In this document: in pieces, positions 25,314-33,594 of the stretch
How the letters are laid out: each line of letters begins with the position of its first letter
How positions within the stretch are numbered: position 1 is the stretch's first letter
Assembly: GCA_029936425.1 (NCBI GenBank)
Contig: JAPYSU010000001.1
Coordinates: 124,001 to 188,000, forward strand
From: Litorimonas sp.
GTDB taxonomy: Bacteria > Pseudomonadota > Alphaproteobacteria > Caulobacterales > Maricaulaceae
Direction: 5' to 3'
Length of the DNA stretch: 64,000 bases
The notes under the pieces: model-generated
What the model was told of the DNA's origin: nothing
Database searches by the model: none
Seen by the model: only the letters and a program-made list of their open reading frames with translations
Made by a program: the position numbers and the translations under genes

Positions 25314-26111
25314 CTAAAATTTGCGAGCCACACCAAGCGCAACGGTCAGCCCGGTATTTTGCGGGGTCAAGGGGCTGTCCTTGATATCTCCCACAAGCCA
25401 GCTGTGATTGATTAAGCCCACAATTTCGTAATCATCACTTAATTTGTAATATCCCGCGACATGTGCGCCGAGCGTGGAAAGTCCGTCATCATAGCTTATC
25501 GGCGTGAGACCCGACGCGGCGGCCTGACGGGTATTAATTCCGTAATTCGTGTCGAGCCAGCCGCCTGTATTAAATGTCGCGCGAACGCCGGGCGTTAGGC
25601 GCAAATTCTCGATAGGATAAATTTCGGTCGTAAGTAGAGTGTCCAATCGCGCGCCGTTAAGGTCCCCGCCAATCGGGACTGTGCCCACAACATCCAGCGC
25701 CGCGAAGGGCAAATAGGCCCGTGCAAAAACATTACCTGTCACGCTCGTGTCGACCTTAAATTCTTCCGCGTAGGACGTTCCGGCAAAAGGCGTGTCCTGA
25801 CCCTCCCGTCCCAGAGCCAGATTCGTAGACGCGCCTAAGCGGAATTTGCTGTTATTGATGGCATAGGCCCCGGCGCCAACTGCGGGGTTGATGAAAAAGC
25901 GACCTTCATAGCTGGCATTTACATAAGGCAAAACAATGAAGTCAGATTTTTCGCTCCCGACATAAGTCTCGCGCGAAACACCTGCGACCCCAACATCAGC
26001 AAAGCTTTCAGCTTGCTCCGGAGGAATTTCAAAAATGCTGGTTTGTGCTTCGGCGAATGTAGCGGCGCTCCAGAGTGCCGATGTACCCAAAAACAGGGAC
26101 AGAAATTTCAT
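25314..26111 (-). CDS. MipA/OmpV-family outer membrane protein
   Basis: 265 residues with a signal peptide ending near 'FAEAQ'. The mature chain has alternating beta-strand patterns and ends in 'ALGVARKF', with the terminal Phe typical of outer-membrane barrels. The N-terminal part ('VGVAGVSRETYVGSEKSDF') matches the OmpV/MipA opening strand, where 'Y-x-G-S' is conserved. MipA scaffolds MltA and a PBP in E. coli; other members are general porin-like proteins. The role here is not determined. Confidence 0.75.
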   Translation of the reverse strand: MKFLSLFLGTSALWSAATFAEAQTSIFEIPPEQAESFADVGVAGVSRETYVGSEKSDFIVLPYVNASYEGRFFINPAVGAGAYAINNSKFRLGASTNLALGREGQDTPFAGTSYAEEFKVDTSVTGNVFARAYLPFAALDVVGTVPIGGDLNGARLDTLLTTEIYPIENLRLTPGVRATFNTGGWLDTNYGINTRQAAASGLTPISYDDGLSTLGAHVAGYYKLSDDYEIVGLINHSWLVGDIKDSPLTPQNTGLTVALGVARKF

Positions 26112-26170
26112 GATAGATCCTTCATATATATGTGAAGGTCATACGCGGCAGGATAGAATTCGTGCCATCA

Positions 26171-26210
26171 TAAAAAAGTGACAGGCCATTCAAACATGAT
26201 TGAACGGCCT
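26171..26210 (-). terminator. Terminator downstream of fabB
   Basis: On the minus strand AGGCCGTTCAA and TTGAATGGCCT pair (one mismatch) around a six-base loop, followed within four bases by CTTTTTT. It lies 16 bases past the fabB stop and closes the fabAB unit. Confidence 0.75.
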
Positions 26211-26225
26211 ATTTTTAAAACATTT

Positions 26226-27443
26226 TTAGAGTTTTGAAAAAATCACGCTGCCATTTGTACCGCCAAACCCGAAACTGTTCGACATAGCGGTTTCAATTTC
26301 AGTTTCGACCATTTCCTGCGCGATATTAATCCTTGCCACTTCCGGGTCGAGATCGAAAATATTGATGCTCGGCGCGACAAAACCCCGTTCCATCATTAAT
26401 AGGGTATAAATGGCTTCTTGTACGCCGGCCGCGCCCAGGCTGTGTCCGGTCAGGCATTTCGTCGCGGACACATAGGGGCCTTTATCTCCAAACACGCGGT
26501 TAATCGCGGCGCTTTCTGCAATATCGCCGACTGGCGTCGAAGTGGCGTGAGGATTGATGTAATTGACCGTTTCAAGCCCGGCATCTTTGAGCGCCATACG
26601 CATGGCACGTTCTGCGCCTTCACCGCTTGGCGCGACCATGTCGTAACCGTCAGAGGTGGCGGCGTAGCCCGTAATTTCGGCGTAAATCTTCGCGCCGCGC
26701 GCTTTAGCATGTTCATATTCTTCGAGGACCAACATGCCTGCGCCGCCGGCAATAACGAACCCGTCGCGGTCTTTGTCAAAGGCGCGGGAAGCCAGCTCTG
26801 GCGTGTCATTATATTTACTGCTCATGGCGCCCATTGCGTCGAAAAGCGAGCTCATCGCCCATTCGATTTCTTCGCCGCCGCCGGCAAACATGACGTCTTG
26901 TTTGCCCCATTGAATTTGCTCTGCGGCCGCGCCGATACAGTGCAGCGAAGTCGTGCAGGCAGATGTAATGGAATAGTTTACGCCGAGGATTTTGAAATGC
27001 GTCGCGAGTGTCGCAGATACTGTGGATGACATGGCCTTCGGCACAGCAAAGGGACCTATCCGTTTAGGGGAGTTATTCTTACGGGTGATATCCGCGGCCC
27101 GGACGATTTCGATGGCGGAAGGCCCGCCGGATCCGGCGATAATACCTGTGCGCTCATTGGATATGGTGGAGTCTTCCAATCCGGCATCGGCAATGGCCTG
27201 ATCCATCGCGACAGCGCTCCACCCGGCGGCGTCCGCCATAAACCGCATAGAACGTTTATTAACATGGTCTTTGGGATCCAAGTCCGGACGTCCGGAAATT
27301 TGACTGCGAAAGCCAAGCTCCGCCATTTTCTCGTCTTTTGTAATGCCGCATTTTCCGTTTTTCAGGCTTTCGGCAACACTGTCTGCATCATTGCCGATGC
27401 AGGAGACAATTCCTAATCCGGTGACAACCACACGACGCATCAA
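26226..27443 (-). CDS. fabB: Beta-ketoacyl-ACP synthase I
   Basis: 405 residues, thiolase fold. It elongates cis-3-decenoyl-ACP for unsaturated fatty acid synthesis. The active-site Cys163 is in 'SITSACTTSLHCIG', and the two His are in 'NPHATSTPVGD' and 'CLTGHSLGAAG'. The pairing with fabA (ATGA overlap at 27440-27443) marks it as FabB rather than FabF. A hairpin terminator follows. Confidence 0.95.
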   Translation of the reverse strand: MMRRVVVTGLGIVSCIGNDADSVAESLKNGKCGITKDEKMAELGFRSQISGRPDLDPKDHVNKRSMRFMADAAGWSAVAMDQAIADAGLEDSTISNERTGIIAGSGGPSAIEIVRAADITRKNNSPKRIGPFAVPKAMSSTVSATLATHFKILGVNYSITSACTTSLHCIGAAAEQIQWGKQDVMFAGGGEEIEWAMSSLFDAMGAMSSKYNDTPELASRAFDKDRDGFVIAGGAGMLVLEEYEHAKARGAKIYAEITGYAATSDGYDMVAPSGEGAERAMRMALKDAGLETVNYINPHATSTPVGDIAESAAINRVFGDKGPYVSATKCLTGHSLGAAGVQEAIYTLLMMERGFVAPSINIFDLDPEVARINIAQEMVETEIETAMSNSFGFGGTNGSVIFSKL

Positions 27444-27961
27444 GCTTCTCCTTCTTGAGGTACAAATAAGCCGACCCGAAGATCACTGGCTTTATATATT
27501 TCCACGTCGTCGGCGAACATGCGGCCTTCCGCGATTCCGAGGACGAGTTTTCGGCGTATAACGCGTTTCAGGTCAATTTCATACCGGACTTTTTTAACAT
27601 CAGGCGTGACTTGTCCGGTAAATTTCACTTCTCCGACGCCAAGCGCGCGGCCGCGCCCCGGAGAGCCGGTCCATCCGAGCCAGAAGCCCACGAGTTGCCA
27701 CATGGCGTCCAGTCCCAGACAGCCCGGCATGACCGGATCGCCCCGAAAGTGGCAGTCAAAAAACCAAAGATCAGGATTTACATCCAATTCTGCCACGATA
27801 TGGCCTTTGCCGAACTCTCCGCTTTTGTCATCAATATGCGTGATTCTGTCGAGCATGAGCATGGGGGGCAGCGGCAATTTGGCATTGCCCTGTCCAAACA
27901 GGCTTTTTTCACCACTGATGATCAGTTCATCATAATTATAGGAGGGCTTTATAAGGTTCAT
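27440..27961 (-). CDS. fabA: 3-hydroxydecanoyl-ACP dehydratase/isomerase
   Basis: 173 residues, hot-dog fold. It dehydrates 3-hydroxydecanoyl-ACP and isomerises the trans-2 bond to cis-3, the branch point to unsaturated lipids. The FabA signature 'FFDCHFRGDPVMPGCLGLDA' has His71 and Asp85 as the catalytic pair; isomerase-competent FabA, not FabZ, is indicated by 'PGCLGLDAMWQLVGF'. It is the first gene of the fabAB operon. Confidence 0.96.
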   Translation of the reverse strand: MNLIKPSYNYDELIISGEKSLFGQGNAKLPLPPMLMLDRITHIDDKSGEFGKGHIVAELDVNPDLWFFDCHFRGDPVMPGCLGLDAMWQLVGFWLGWTGSPGRGRALGVGEVKFTGQVTPDVKKVRYEIDLKRVIRRKLVLGIAEGRMFADDVEIYKASDLRVGLFVPQEGEA

Positions 27962-28058
27962 AAAAAATCATAGCTCGTAAATCGAATAAAGACCCTTGAT
28001 AAAGGGCCTTGTCTCAAACTCAAGAGGAAAGCCGCTTTGTTCTCTCGGAGCCTGCAGA

Positions 28059-28619
28059 TCAAGACGGTTTTTTAACATTGTAACGCTTTATAGCGGCGAG
28101 GGCAGGAGCCCAGTCGGGACGGAGTTCAAGAGCCCGACGCAAATCCAGGTAGGCAGCTTTATAATTCTCATTTTTGTTATAGGCGATAGACCGATTAAAG
28201 AGGGCTTCCGGGAGCTTTCCAGCTGTTTCAGTTTGATCCAAGGCGATGGCTTTTGATAAAGCTTCTATGGCGTCATCTGTCTCATACATAAAGATCAGAG
28301 CCGCGCCGTAATTAATATAGGCTTCCGGGAGTTCGGGGGACAGGTTTATCGCGCTTTTGTAATGACCTCGGCTTTCTTCGTAATCACCATTTCGCATATA
28401 CAGAATGCCGGTGTTTACATGTGTTGCGGCTTGGTCTCTTTGTAAAAGTCCCATTTTCAAGGCCGACCGGCAAGTCTCTATAGCCTTGGATGTGCCGGGA
28501 TTTCCGTCTCGTGTCAGTTTATAACAATTTTCTGCATCGCCAGAGCCAACAACCAGAATTTGTGCATTGGCCGCAACCGACAAGCTCAGAAAAAATAGAG
28601 TAATAAAAACTCTTATCAT
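28059..28619 (-). CDS. Periplasmic TPR protein
   Basis: 186 residues. A signal peptide ends near 'VAANAQ'. The mature protein has about four TPR units ('VNTGILYMRNGDYEESRGHY', 'YINYGAALIFMYETDDAIEA', 'FNRSIAYNKNENYKAAYLDL'). It probably mediates protein contacts in the periplasm. Nothing in the context points to a specific partner. A CCCTT/AAGGG hairpin at about 27990-28003 with a weak T-run on the minus strand may end its transcript. Confidence 0.75.
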   Translation of the reverse strand: MIRVFITLFFLSLSVAANAQILVVGSGDAENCYKLTRDGNPGTSKAIETCRSALKMGLLQRDQAATHVNTGILYMRNGDYEESRGHYKSAINLSPELPEAYINYGAALIFMYETDDAIEALSKAIALDQTETAGKLPEALFNRSIAYNKNENYKAAYLDLRRALELRPDWAPALAAIKRYNVKKPS

Positions 28620-28672
28620 TTAACAATTGTAGCATGAACTCGATGATAAAGAAATCAAAAGGCTGTAAGAAG

Positions 28673-29269
28673 TTATATGAGCTTCAGGGCTTTCAGAACC
28701 GGCAAAACCCCATTGCGCCGGTCAACATGGTAAGTCTCAATACCTTGCTCGCGAGCGGCTTCGACATTTAGTGTGGTGTCATCGAAATAGACGACGTCAC
28801 TTGCCGAGACGTCCATCTTCTCTAGCGGAATTTGGAAGCTACGCGGCGCGGGTTTGGCGACGTCTATAATGTGAGACGCGAAGCAATAATCGAAAATCTC
28901 GTCTAATTGGACAATTTCGTTCAGATGCGCCCAATGCAGGGCATTCGTATTGGACAGGCAGGCTAGGGTGTAATCTTGCCTGAGGGTTTTGAGCGTTTCC
29001 AGCGTGTTCGGAAAAGGCGGATGAACCCAACTATTCCAGAGCGCGCCAAATGCTTCGGGCGGCATATCCATATCGAAAAGCTCGACCATTTCGCGTGAAA
29101 AGGTCAGGTCATCGCACTGGCCCGCTTCATAAGCGTTGAAGGTTTCGGATTGTGCAAACATTTCCACAATTGTCCCGCGGCTCACGCCCTTCCGCTCCAT
29201 GAGGCTTTCAATGCCAACCCAAGGCACAATCACGCCGCCAAGGTCAAAAAGAAGGACATCTTTATTCAT
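28673..29269 (-). CDS. HAD-superfamily hydrolase (subfamily IA)
   Basis: 198 residues. HAD motif I 'VLLFDLGGVIVPW' (the second Asp is replaced by Gly, as in epoxide-hydrolase-like HAD proteins), motif II 'LACLSNTNALHW' and motif IV 'VVYFDDTTLNVEAA' are visible. It resembles YihX-type sugar-phosphate phosphatases. The start lies one base from the hemF stop on the same strand, so cotranscription with hemF is likely. Confidence 0.85.
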   Translation of the reverse strand: MNKDVLLFDLGGVIVPWVGIESLMERKGVSRGTIVEMFAQSETFNAYEAGQCDDLTFSREMVELFDMDMPPEAFGALWNSWVHPPFPNTLETLKTLRQDYTLACLSNTNALHWAHLNEIVQLDEIFDYCFASHIIDVAKPAPRSFQIPLEKMDVSASDVVYFDDTTLNVEAAREQGIETYHVDRRNGVLPVLKALKLI

Positions 29270-29270
29270 T

Positions 29271-30140
29271 TCAAGGCCACTTCACCACGGGCGGCATGGA
29301 GCTGAGAATTGTCTTCACATTACCGCCGGTTTTCAAACCAAAGGTCGTGCCCCGATCCCAGAGGAGGTTGAACTCGACATAGCGGCCCCGCGTAATGAGT
29401 TGTTCTTCCCGGTCTGCCTCGGTCCAAGGCTCAGCCATTCGGCGGCGCACTATCGCAGCGTAAGTTTTCAGGAAATGCCGCCCAACATCCTGCGTGAAAG
29501 CAAAATCGGCTTCGAAATCACCGCTATTATGTCGGTCATAGAAAATGCCGCCTGTCCCGCGCGGCTCGTCTCGGTGATGCAGGTGGAAATACTCGTCGCA
29601 CCACTTTTTATAACGCTGATAATCGGCAACTTCATGCGCGTCGCAGGCCGCTTTCATTCCGGCGTGAAAAGCCAGTGCATCCGGCGCGTCGGGACGCCTG
29701 TCTCTAGCCTGAGTCGGCGTAAGATCTCCGCCCCCGCCAAACCAGTCTTCGGTCGTGACAATATATCTCGTGTTCATATGAACGGCCGAGACATGCGGAT
29801 TTCTCATATGCGCGATGAGCGAAATGCCCGCCGCCCAGAAGCGAGGGTCTTTGTCTGCGCCCGGAGTGCGGGCGGCCATTTCGGGCGTAAACTCGCCTTG
29901 AACCACAGAAATATGGACGCCGCATTTTTCGAATAATCGGCCCCGAAGCATTCCGCCTGTCCCGCCGCCGCCATTTTCAACTTTGCGCTGCCAATCCTCG
30001 TAAACAAATTTGCCGGGCTCTCCGGGGTAGAGATCAGAAGGCGCTTCGCGCTCCAGCGTTTCAAACTCCGCGCAGATATCATTGCGTAGGGATTTAAACC
30101 AATCCGCGGCGCGGGTTTTTTGGGACTCAAAATCAGTCAT
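29271..30140 (-). CDS. hemF: Oxygen-dependent coproporphyrinogen III oxidase
   Basis: 289 residues. It decarboxylates coproporphyrinogen III to protoporphyrinogen IX with O2. Signatures: 'GGGGTGGMLRGRLFEKCGVH', 'SVAVHMNTRY'-type segment, 'WFGGGGDLTP', and 'RYVEFNLLWDRGTTFGLKTG'. It is the middle gene of a trmL-hemF-HAD run on the minus strand (gaps of nine and one bases). Heme is needed by the adjacent, divergent petABC complex, though this may be coincidence. Confidence 0.96.
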   Translation of the reverse strand: MTDFESQKTRAADWFKSLRNDICAEFETLEREAPSDLYPGEPGKFVYEDWQRKVENGGGGTGGMLRGRLFEKCGVHISVVQGEFTPEMAARTPGADKDPRFWAAGISLIAHMRNPHVSAVHMNTRYIVTTEDWFGGGGDLTPTQARDRRPDAPDALAFHAGMKAACDAHEVADYQRYKKWCDEYFHLHHRDEPRGTGGIFYDRHNSGDFEADFAFTQDVGRHFLKTYAAIVRRRMAEPWTEADREEQLITRGRYVEFNLLWDRGTTFGLKTGGNVKTILSSMPPVVKWP

Positions 30141-30149
30141 AGCGGCCCT

Positions 30150-30602
30150 TTACGGCAAGCTGCCTGTTTGCCGCAAGGCTTCATAGAGCGTCACGGCGAC
30201 GCTGGTAGCGAGGTTGAAAGAGCGGGCTTCGGACGCGATAGGAATAATGACGCGGGCGTCGGCGCGGTCATGAACCTCCTGTGGCACACCAGCGCTTTCA
30301 CGTCCAAACAGCAAACTATCACCAGGGTCGAAATGAAACTCCAGCAGAGGGGTCGCCGCTTTCGTTGTCAAAAGAACGATTCGCTTCTCGGGTTTGAAAT
30401 CCGCCCAGCTTGTTACGCGCTGCAGTCCGCCCGGAGGGGTGTAATCCATGGCGGCCCGCCGAAGCGCTTTCTCGGACAAAGGAAAGCCGCAGGGTTCAAT
30501 AACAGAGAGGGGCACGTCGAATCCGGCGCAGAGCCGCATAACGGCCCCTAGATTAGCGGCAATATCGGGTTGAAACAGGGTGACAGAGAGATTTTGAGCC
30601 AT
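30150..30602 (-). CDS. trmL: tRNA (cytidine(34)-2'-O)-methyltransferase
   Basis: 150 residues from ATG 30602, which has an AAGAGG ribosome site 8-13 bases upstream; the alternative TTG at 30608 touches that site. It is a small SPOUT-fold methyltransferase: 'LFQPDIAANLGAVMRLC', the knot motif 'LLFGRESAGVPQEVH' and 'IPIASEARSFNLATSVAV' are all present. TrmL methylates the wobble ribose of tRNA-Leu in E. coli. It is the first gene of the hemF unit and is divergent from petA. Confidence 0.9.
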   Translation of the reverse strand: MAQNLSVTLFQPDIAANLGAVMRLCAGFDVPLSVIEPCGFPLSEKALRRAAMDYTPPGGLQRVTSWADFKPEKRIVLLTTKAATPLLEFHFDPGDSLLFGRESAGVPQEVHDRADARVIIPIASEARSFNLATSVAVTLYEALRQTGSLP

Positions 30603-30743
30603 AAACAACCTCTTACAGGAAATAAAACTGCAATAAATCTGTGAATTGCGGCGTCTTGCCGCGAATAATCTGTGGCATTACAAGATATATAAGGTTAGAC
30701 ACCCGCCCAAATACATTAAATTGACCACAGGAGTGGACAGACC

Positions 30744-31295
30744 ATGTCCGATACCGTGAAAACAGACGAAAACATTGATGACGGCAAGCGCGATTTCATT
30801 TTTATCGCGACAGGCGCCGTAGCAGCTGCAGGTGCAGTCTCCCTTGCATGGCCTCTTGTCGCGCAAATGGGTAAAGCTGCTGATACACTCGCCGCAGGCT
30901 CTATCGAGATTGATCTTTCTAAGATCGCCGAGGGGCAACAGCTCAAAACCCTTTGGCGCGGCAAGCCAGTTTTTGTTCGTCATAGAACAGAAAAGGAAAT
31001 CGCGGAGGCTGAATCCGTGCCTATGAGCGCGCTGAAAGACCCGCAAACCGATGAGGCGCGCCTGGTGCCTAACGGAGAAGGCAATTTAATGCCCGCCTAT
31101 TTGGTGATGGTCGGGGTTTGTACTCACTTCGGATGTGTTCCCGTTGGCGAAGCCGGCGATTTTGATGGCTGGTATTGCCCCTGTCATGGGTCGCATTACG
31201 ATACGTCCGGACGTATCCGCAAAGGGCCGGCGCCAACGAATATGGTCATCCCGCCCTATACATTCGTCTCCGACACTGTGATCAAGGTAGGTTAA
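30744..31295 (+). CDS. petA: Ubiquinol-cytochrome c reductase Rieske Fe-S subunit
   Basis: 183 residues. The N-terminal anchor ('FIFIATGAVAAAGAVSLAWP') is the single membrane helix, which also acts as a Tat signal in this family, although here the twin-arginine is reduced to 'GKRDF'. The 2Fe-2S site is formed by 'CTHFGCVPVG' and 'WYCPCHGSHYD'. It passes electrons from ubiquinol at the Qo site to cytochrome c1. It is the first gene of petABC, with one base to petB. Confidence 0.97.
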   Translation: MSDTVKTDENIDDGKRDFIFIATGAVAAAGAVSLAWPLVAQMGKAADTLAAGSIEIDLSKIAEGQQLKTLWRGKPVFVRHRTEKEIAEAESVPMSALKDPQTDEARLVPNGEGNLMPAYLVMVGVCTHFGCVPVGEAGDFDGWYCPCHGSHYDTSGRIRKGPAPTNMVIPPYTFVSDTVIKVG

Positions 31296-31296
31296 T

Positions 31297-32580
31297 ATGT
31301 CAGGACACCCTTCTACTTACGAACCCAAATATGCCGCTACGAAGTGGATAGACCGTCGTCTGCCCATTATTCGTCTCGGCGCGGATTTCATGACATTTCC
31401 GTCTCCGCGCAATCTGAACTACTGGTATACTTTTGGCGGTATTCTGGCGCTTTGTCTGGTGACGCAAATTATTACCGGCATTATTCTGGCCATGCATTAT
31501 GTGCCGAGTGTTGACGGTGCGTTTGAATCTGTTCAGCGCATCCGCCGTGACGTGCCATTTGGCTGGCTCTTACAGCCCATGCATGCCGTCGGGGCCTCCA
31601 TGTTCTTCTTGGCTGTTTATATTCATATGTTTAGAGGGCTTTATTACGGGTCGTACAAAGCCCCGCGTGAACTCCTCTGGATTATCGGCTGCGTTATTTA
31701 TCTCATTATGATGGCAACGGCCTTTTTGGGGTATACACTTCCCTGGGGGCAAATGTCTTTCTGGGGCGCAACTGTGATTACGGGCTTCTTTGGCGCTGTT
31801 CCTGTCGTCGGCGAAAGTCTCCAACAGTGGCTCCTGGGCGGCTACGCCGTCGGGAATGCAACGTTGAACCGCTTTTTCGCGCTTCACTATCTCTTGCCAT
31901 TTGTTATCGCCGCTTTGGTTGGGCTCCATGTTTGGGCCTTGCATCATGTCGGCCAAAACAACCCGATCGGTATTAGTGAGAAAAGCAAATCTGACACATT
32001 GTCATTCCACCCATTTTACACGGTCAAAGACGCCTTTGCTGTTGCGGTGTTCCTCATGATTTTTGCCTTCTTCCTGTTTTATCAGCCAGATGCGCTCGGC
32101 CACGCCGATAACTATATCGAAGCCGACTCACTCAAAACGCCTGCGCATATTGTGCCGGAATGGTATTTCCTACCTTTCTACGCCATTTTGCGGGCCGTCC
32201 CGGACAAACTCGCGGGAATTCTTCTTATGATAGGCGCGATTGCCGTGCTTTTCGTTCTGCCGTGGCTGGATACATCGAAGGTCAGATCTCTTCGCTTCCG
32301 TCCGATCGCAAGAGGCTTTTTCTTCATCTTCCTCGTTTTCTGCTTTATTCTCGGATGGTGCGGCGCGGGAACGCCGGATGATATTGCTATTGGTCTGGGA
32401 GACACAGGCATAACTTTCTATCGCCTTTCCCAGATTTCGACGATTTATTACTTCGCTTACTTTTTGATAATTTTGCCTGTGTTAGGCTTGGTTGAAAAAC
32501 CTCTAGCGAGGCCCGATTCCATCACCAAAGCGGTATTGGGGAACCAATCTCGCGGCGGCGGCCTCGCGGCGGCAGAGTAA
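31297..32580 (+). CDS. petB: Cytochrome b of the bc1 complex
   Basis: 427 residues, eight to nine helices. The four heme ligands are at the canonical spacing: His96/His110 and His197/His211 (13 residues between each pair). The Qo-site motif 'PEWYFLPFYAILR' is present. The full b6 plus subunit-IV form is encoded in one gene, as in other proteobacteria. It oxidises ubiquinol in the inner membrane. Confidence 0.97.
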   Translation: MSGHPSTYEPKYAATKWIDRRLPIIRLGADFMTFPSPRNLNYWYTFGGILALCLVTQIITGIILAMHYVPSVDGAFESVQRIRRDVPFGWLLQPMHAVGASMFFLAVYIHMFRGLYYGSYKAPRELLWIIGCVIYLIMMATAFLGYTLPWGQMSFWGATVITGFFGAVPVVGESLQQWLLGGYAVGNATLNRFFALHYLLPFVIAALVGLHVWALHHVGQNNPIGISEKSKSDTLSFHPFYTVKDAFAVAVFLMIFAFFLFYQPDALGHADNYIEADSLKTPAHIVPEWYFLPFYAILRAVPDKLAGILLMIGAIAVLFVLPWLDTSKVRSLRFRPIARGFFFIFLVFCFILGWCGAGTPDDIAIGLGDTGITFYRLSQISTIYYFAYFLIILPVLGLVEKPLARPDSITKAVLGNQSRGGGLAAAE

Positions 32581-32601
32581 TCTCGAAGATACGAAACAAA
32601 G

Positions 32602-32622
32602 GCCGCGCGGTTTGCGCGCGGC
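32602..32622 (+). other. Hairpin in the petB-petC spacer
   Basis: GCCGCGCG (32602-32609) and CGCGCGGC (32615-32622) form a perfect 8-bp GC stem with a 5-base loop. There is no T-run after it, so it is more likely an mRNA-stabilising or processing element inside the operon than a terminator. Confidence 0.5.
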
Positions 32623-32654
32623 TCCTTAAAGACAGAAAATATACGGGCTAGATC

Positions 32655-33518
32655 ATGGCTTCCAAACTTCTAAAAACTTTATGTGTTGCCGGCGGCACTT
32701 TGGCCGTTATCGCGACAGGCGCAGCCTTTGCCGCCAGTGGCGGCACTGGAGACTATAAAATGGTGCATAAGCACTGGCACTTTAACGGCCCGTTCGGAAC
32801 TTATGACCGTGAGGCCATGCAGCGTGGTTATCAGGTTTACCGCGAAGTGTGTGCCAGCTGCCACCAACTCAAGCATCTGTCTTTCCGCCATTTGGGCGAT
32901 AAGGGCGGCCCGTTTTATCTCGAGGACTATCCAAACCCGAACGACAATCCATATGTGAAAAACTTTGCAACCGATTGGCTTGTTTCTGACATTGATTCAG
33001 AAACCGGTGACGTGATGGATCGTCCTGGAACAACTTCTGATAATTTCCCGCCTATCTATCCAAACGACGCTGCCGCGCGGGCCTCCAATGGCGGGGCGCT
33101 GCCGCCAGACCTGTCTGTCATGGTTTCCGCTCGAAATGGCGGCGCCGATTATGTTTACAATCTTCTTATCGCTTATGATACGCCCAAACCCGCCGATGTC
33201 GAACTGACGCCAGGTTTGTACTATAATCCGGTTATGGACGGCGGAAAAATCGCCATGGCGGCGCCACTTGTGGATGGGTTGGTTGAATACGCCCCAACCA
33301 TCACCGAGGATGAAGAAGGTAACGAAATCGAAATTCCGGCTCCGGAAGCGACTGTTGAGCAAATGGCCGCCGATGTGACGGAATTTCTGGCTTGGTCTGC
33401 GGATCCAAAGATGGAGCAGCGCAAATATACAGGCGCGATGACGATGCTTTACCTTCTCATCCTCTCAGTTCTTCTCTGGCTGACTTATAAACGTGTCTGG
33501 CGGAATGTAGAGCACTAG
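32655..33518 (+). CDS. petC: Cytochrome c1
   Basis: 287 residues with a cleaved signal ('ATGAAFAASGG'). The heme c site is 'VCASCHQLKH' (Cys66, Cys69, His70), with a distal Met ligand probably in 'GGKIAMAAPLVDG'. A C-terminal helix ('MTMLYLLILSVLLWLTY') anchors it. An acidic insert 'ITEDEEGNEIEIPAPEA' lies before the last helix. It receives electrons from the Rieske protein and passes them to soluble cytochrome c. It lies 74 bases after petB and is followed by a strong terminator. Confidence 0.96.
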   Translation: MASKLLKTLCVAGGTLAVIATGAAFAASGGTGDYKMVHKHWHFNGPFGTYDREAMQRGYQVYREVCASCHQLKHLSFRHLGDKGGPFYLEDYPNPNDNPYVKNFATDWLVSDIDSETGDVMDRPGTTSDNFPPIYPNDAAARASNGGALPPDLSVMVSARNGGADYVYNLLIAYDTPKPADVELTPGLYYNPVMDGGKIAMAAPLVDGLVEYAPTITEDEEGNEIEIPAPEATVEQMAADVTEFLAWSADPKMEQRKYTGAMTMLYLLILSVLLWLTYKRVWRNVEH

Positions 33519-33542
33519 GCTTGCTTGGAAAACCGAAACAAT

Positions 33543-33577
33543 AAAAAACCCCGCCATCGAGGCGGGGTTTTGTTTTT
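33543..33577. terminator. Bidirectional terminator between petC and the M3 peptidase
   Basis: AAAACCCCGCC (33545-33555) and GGCGGGGTTTT (33561-33571) form an 11-bp stem with a 5-base loop, with T-runs on both strands. It serves petABC and, on the other strand, the convergent peptidase gene. Confidence 0.9.
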
Positions 33578-33594
33578 CAGCTATAGCGCCGCAA

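Noticed and set aside
26418..27029. 203-codon plus-strand ORF opposite fabB
   Set aside because: Antisense shadow; the real gene on the minus strand has all catalytic motifs.
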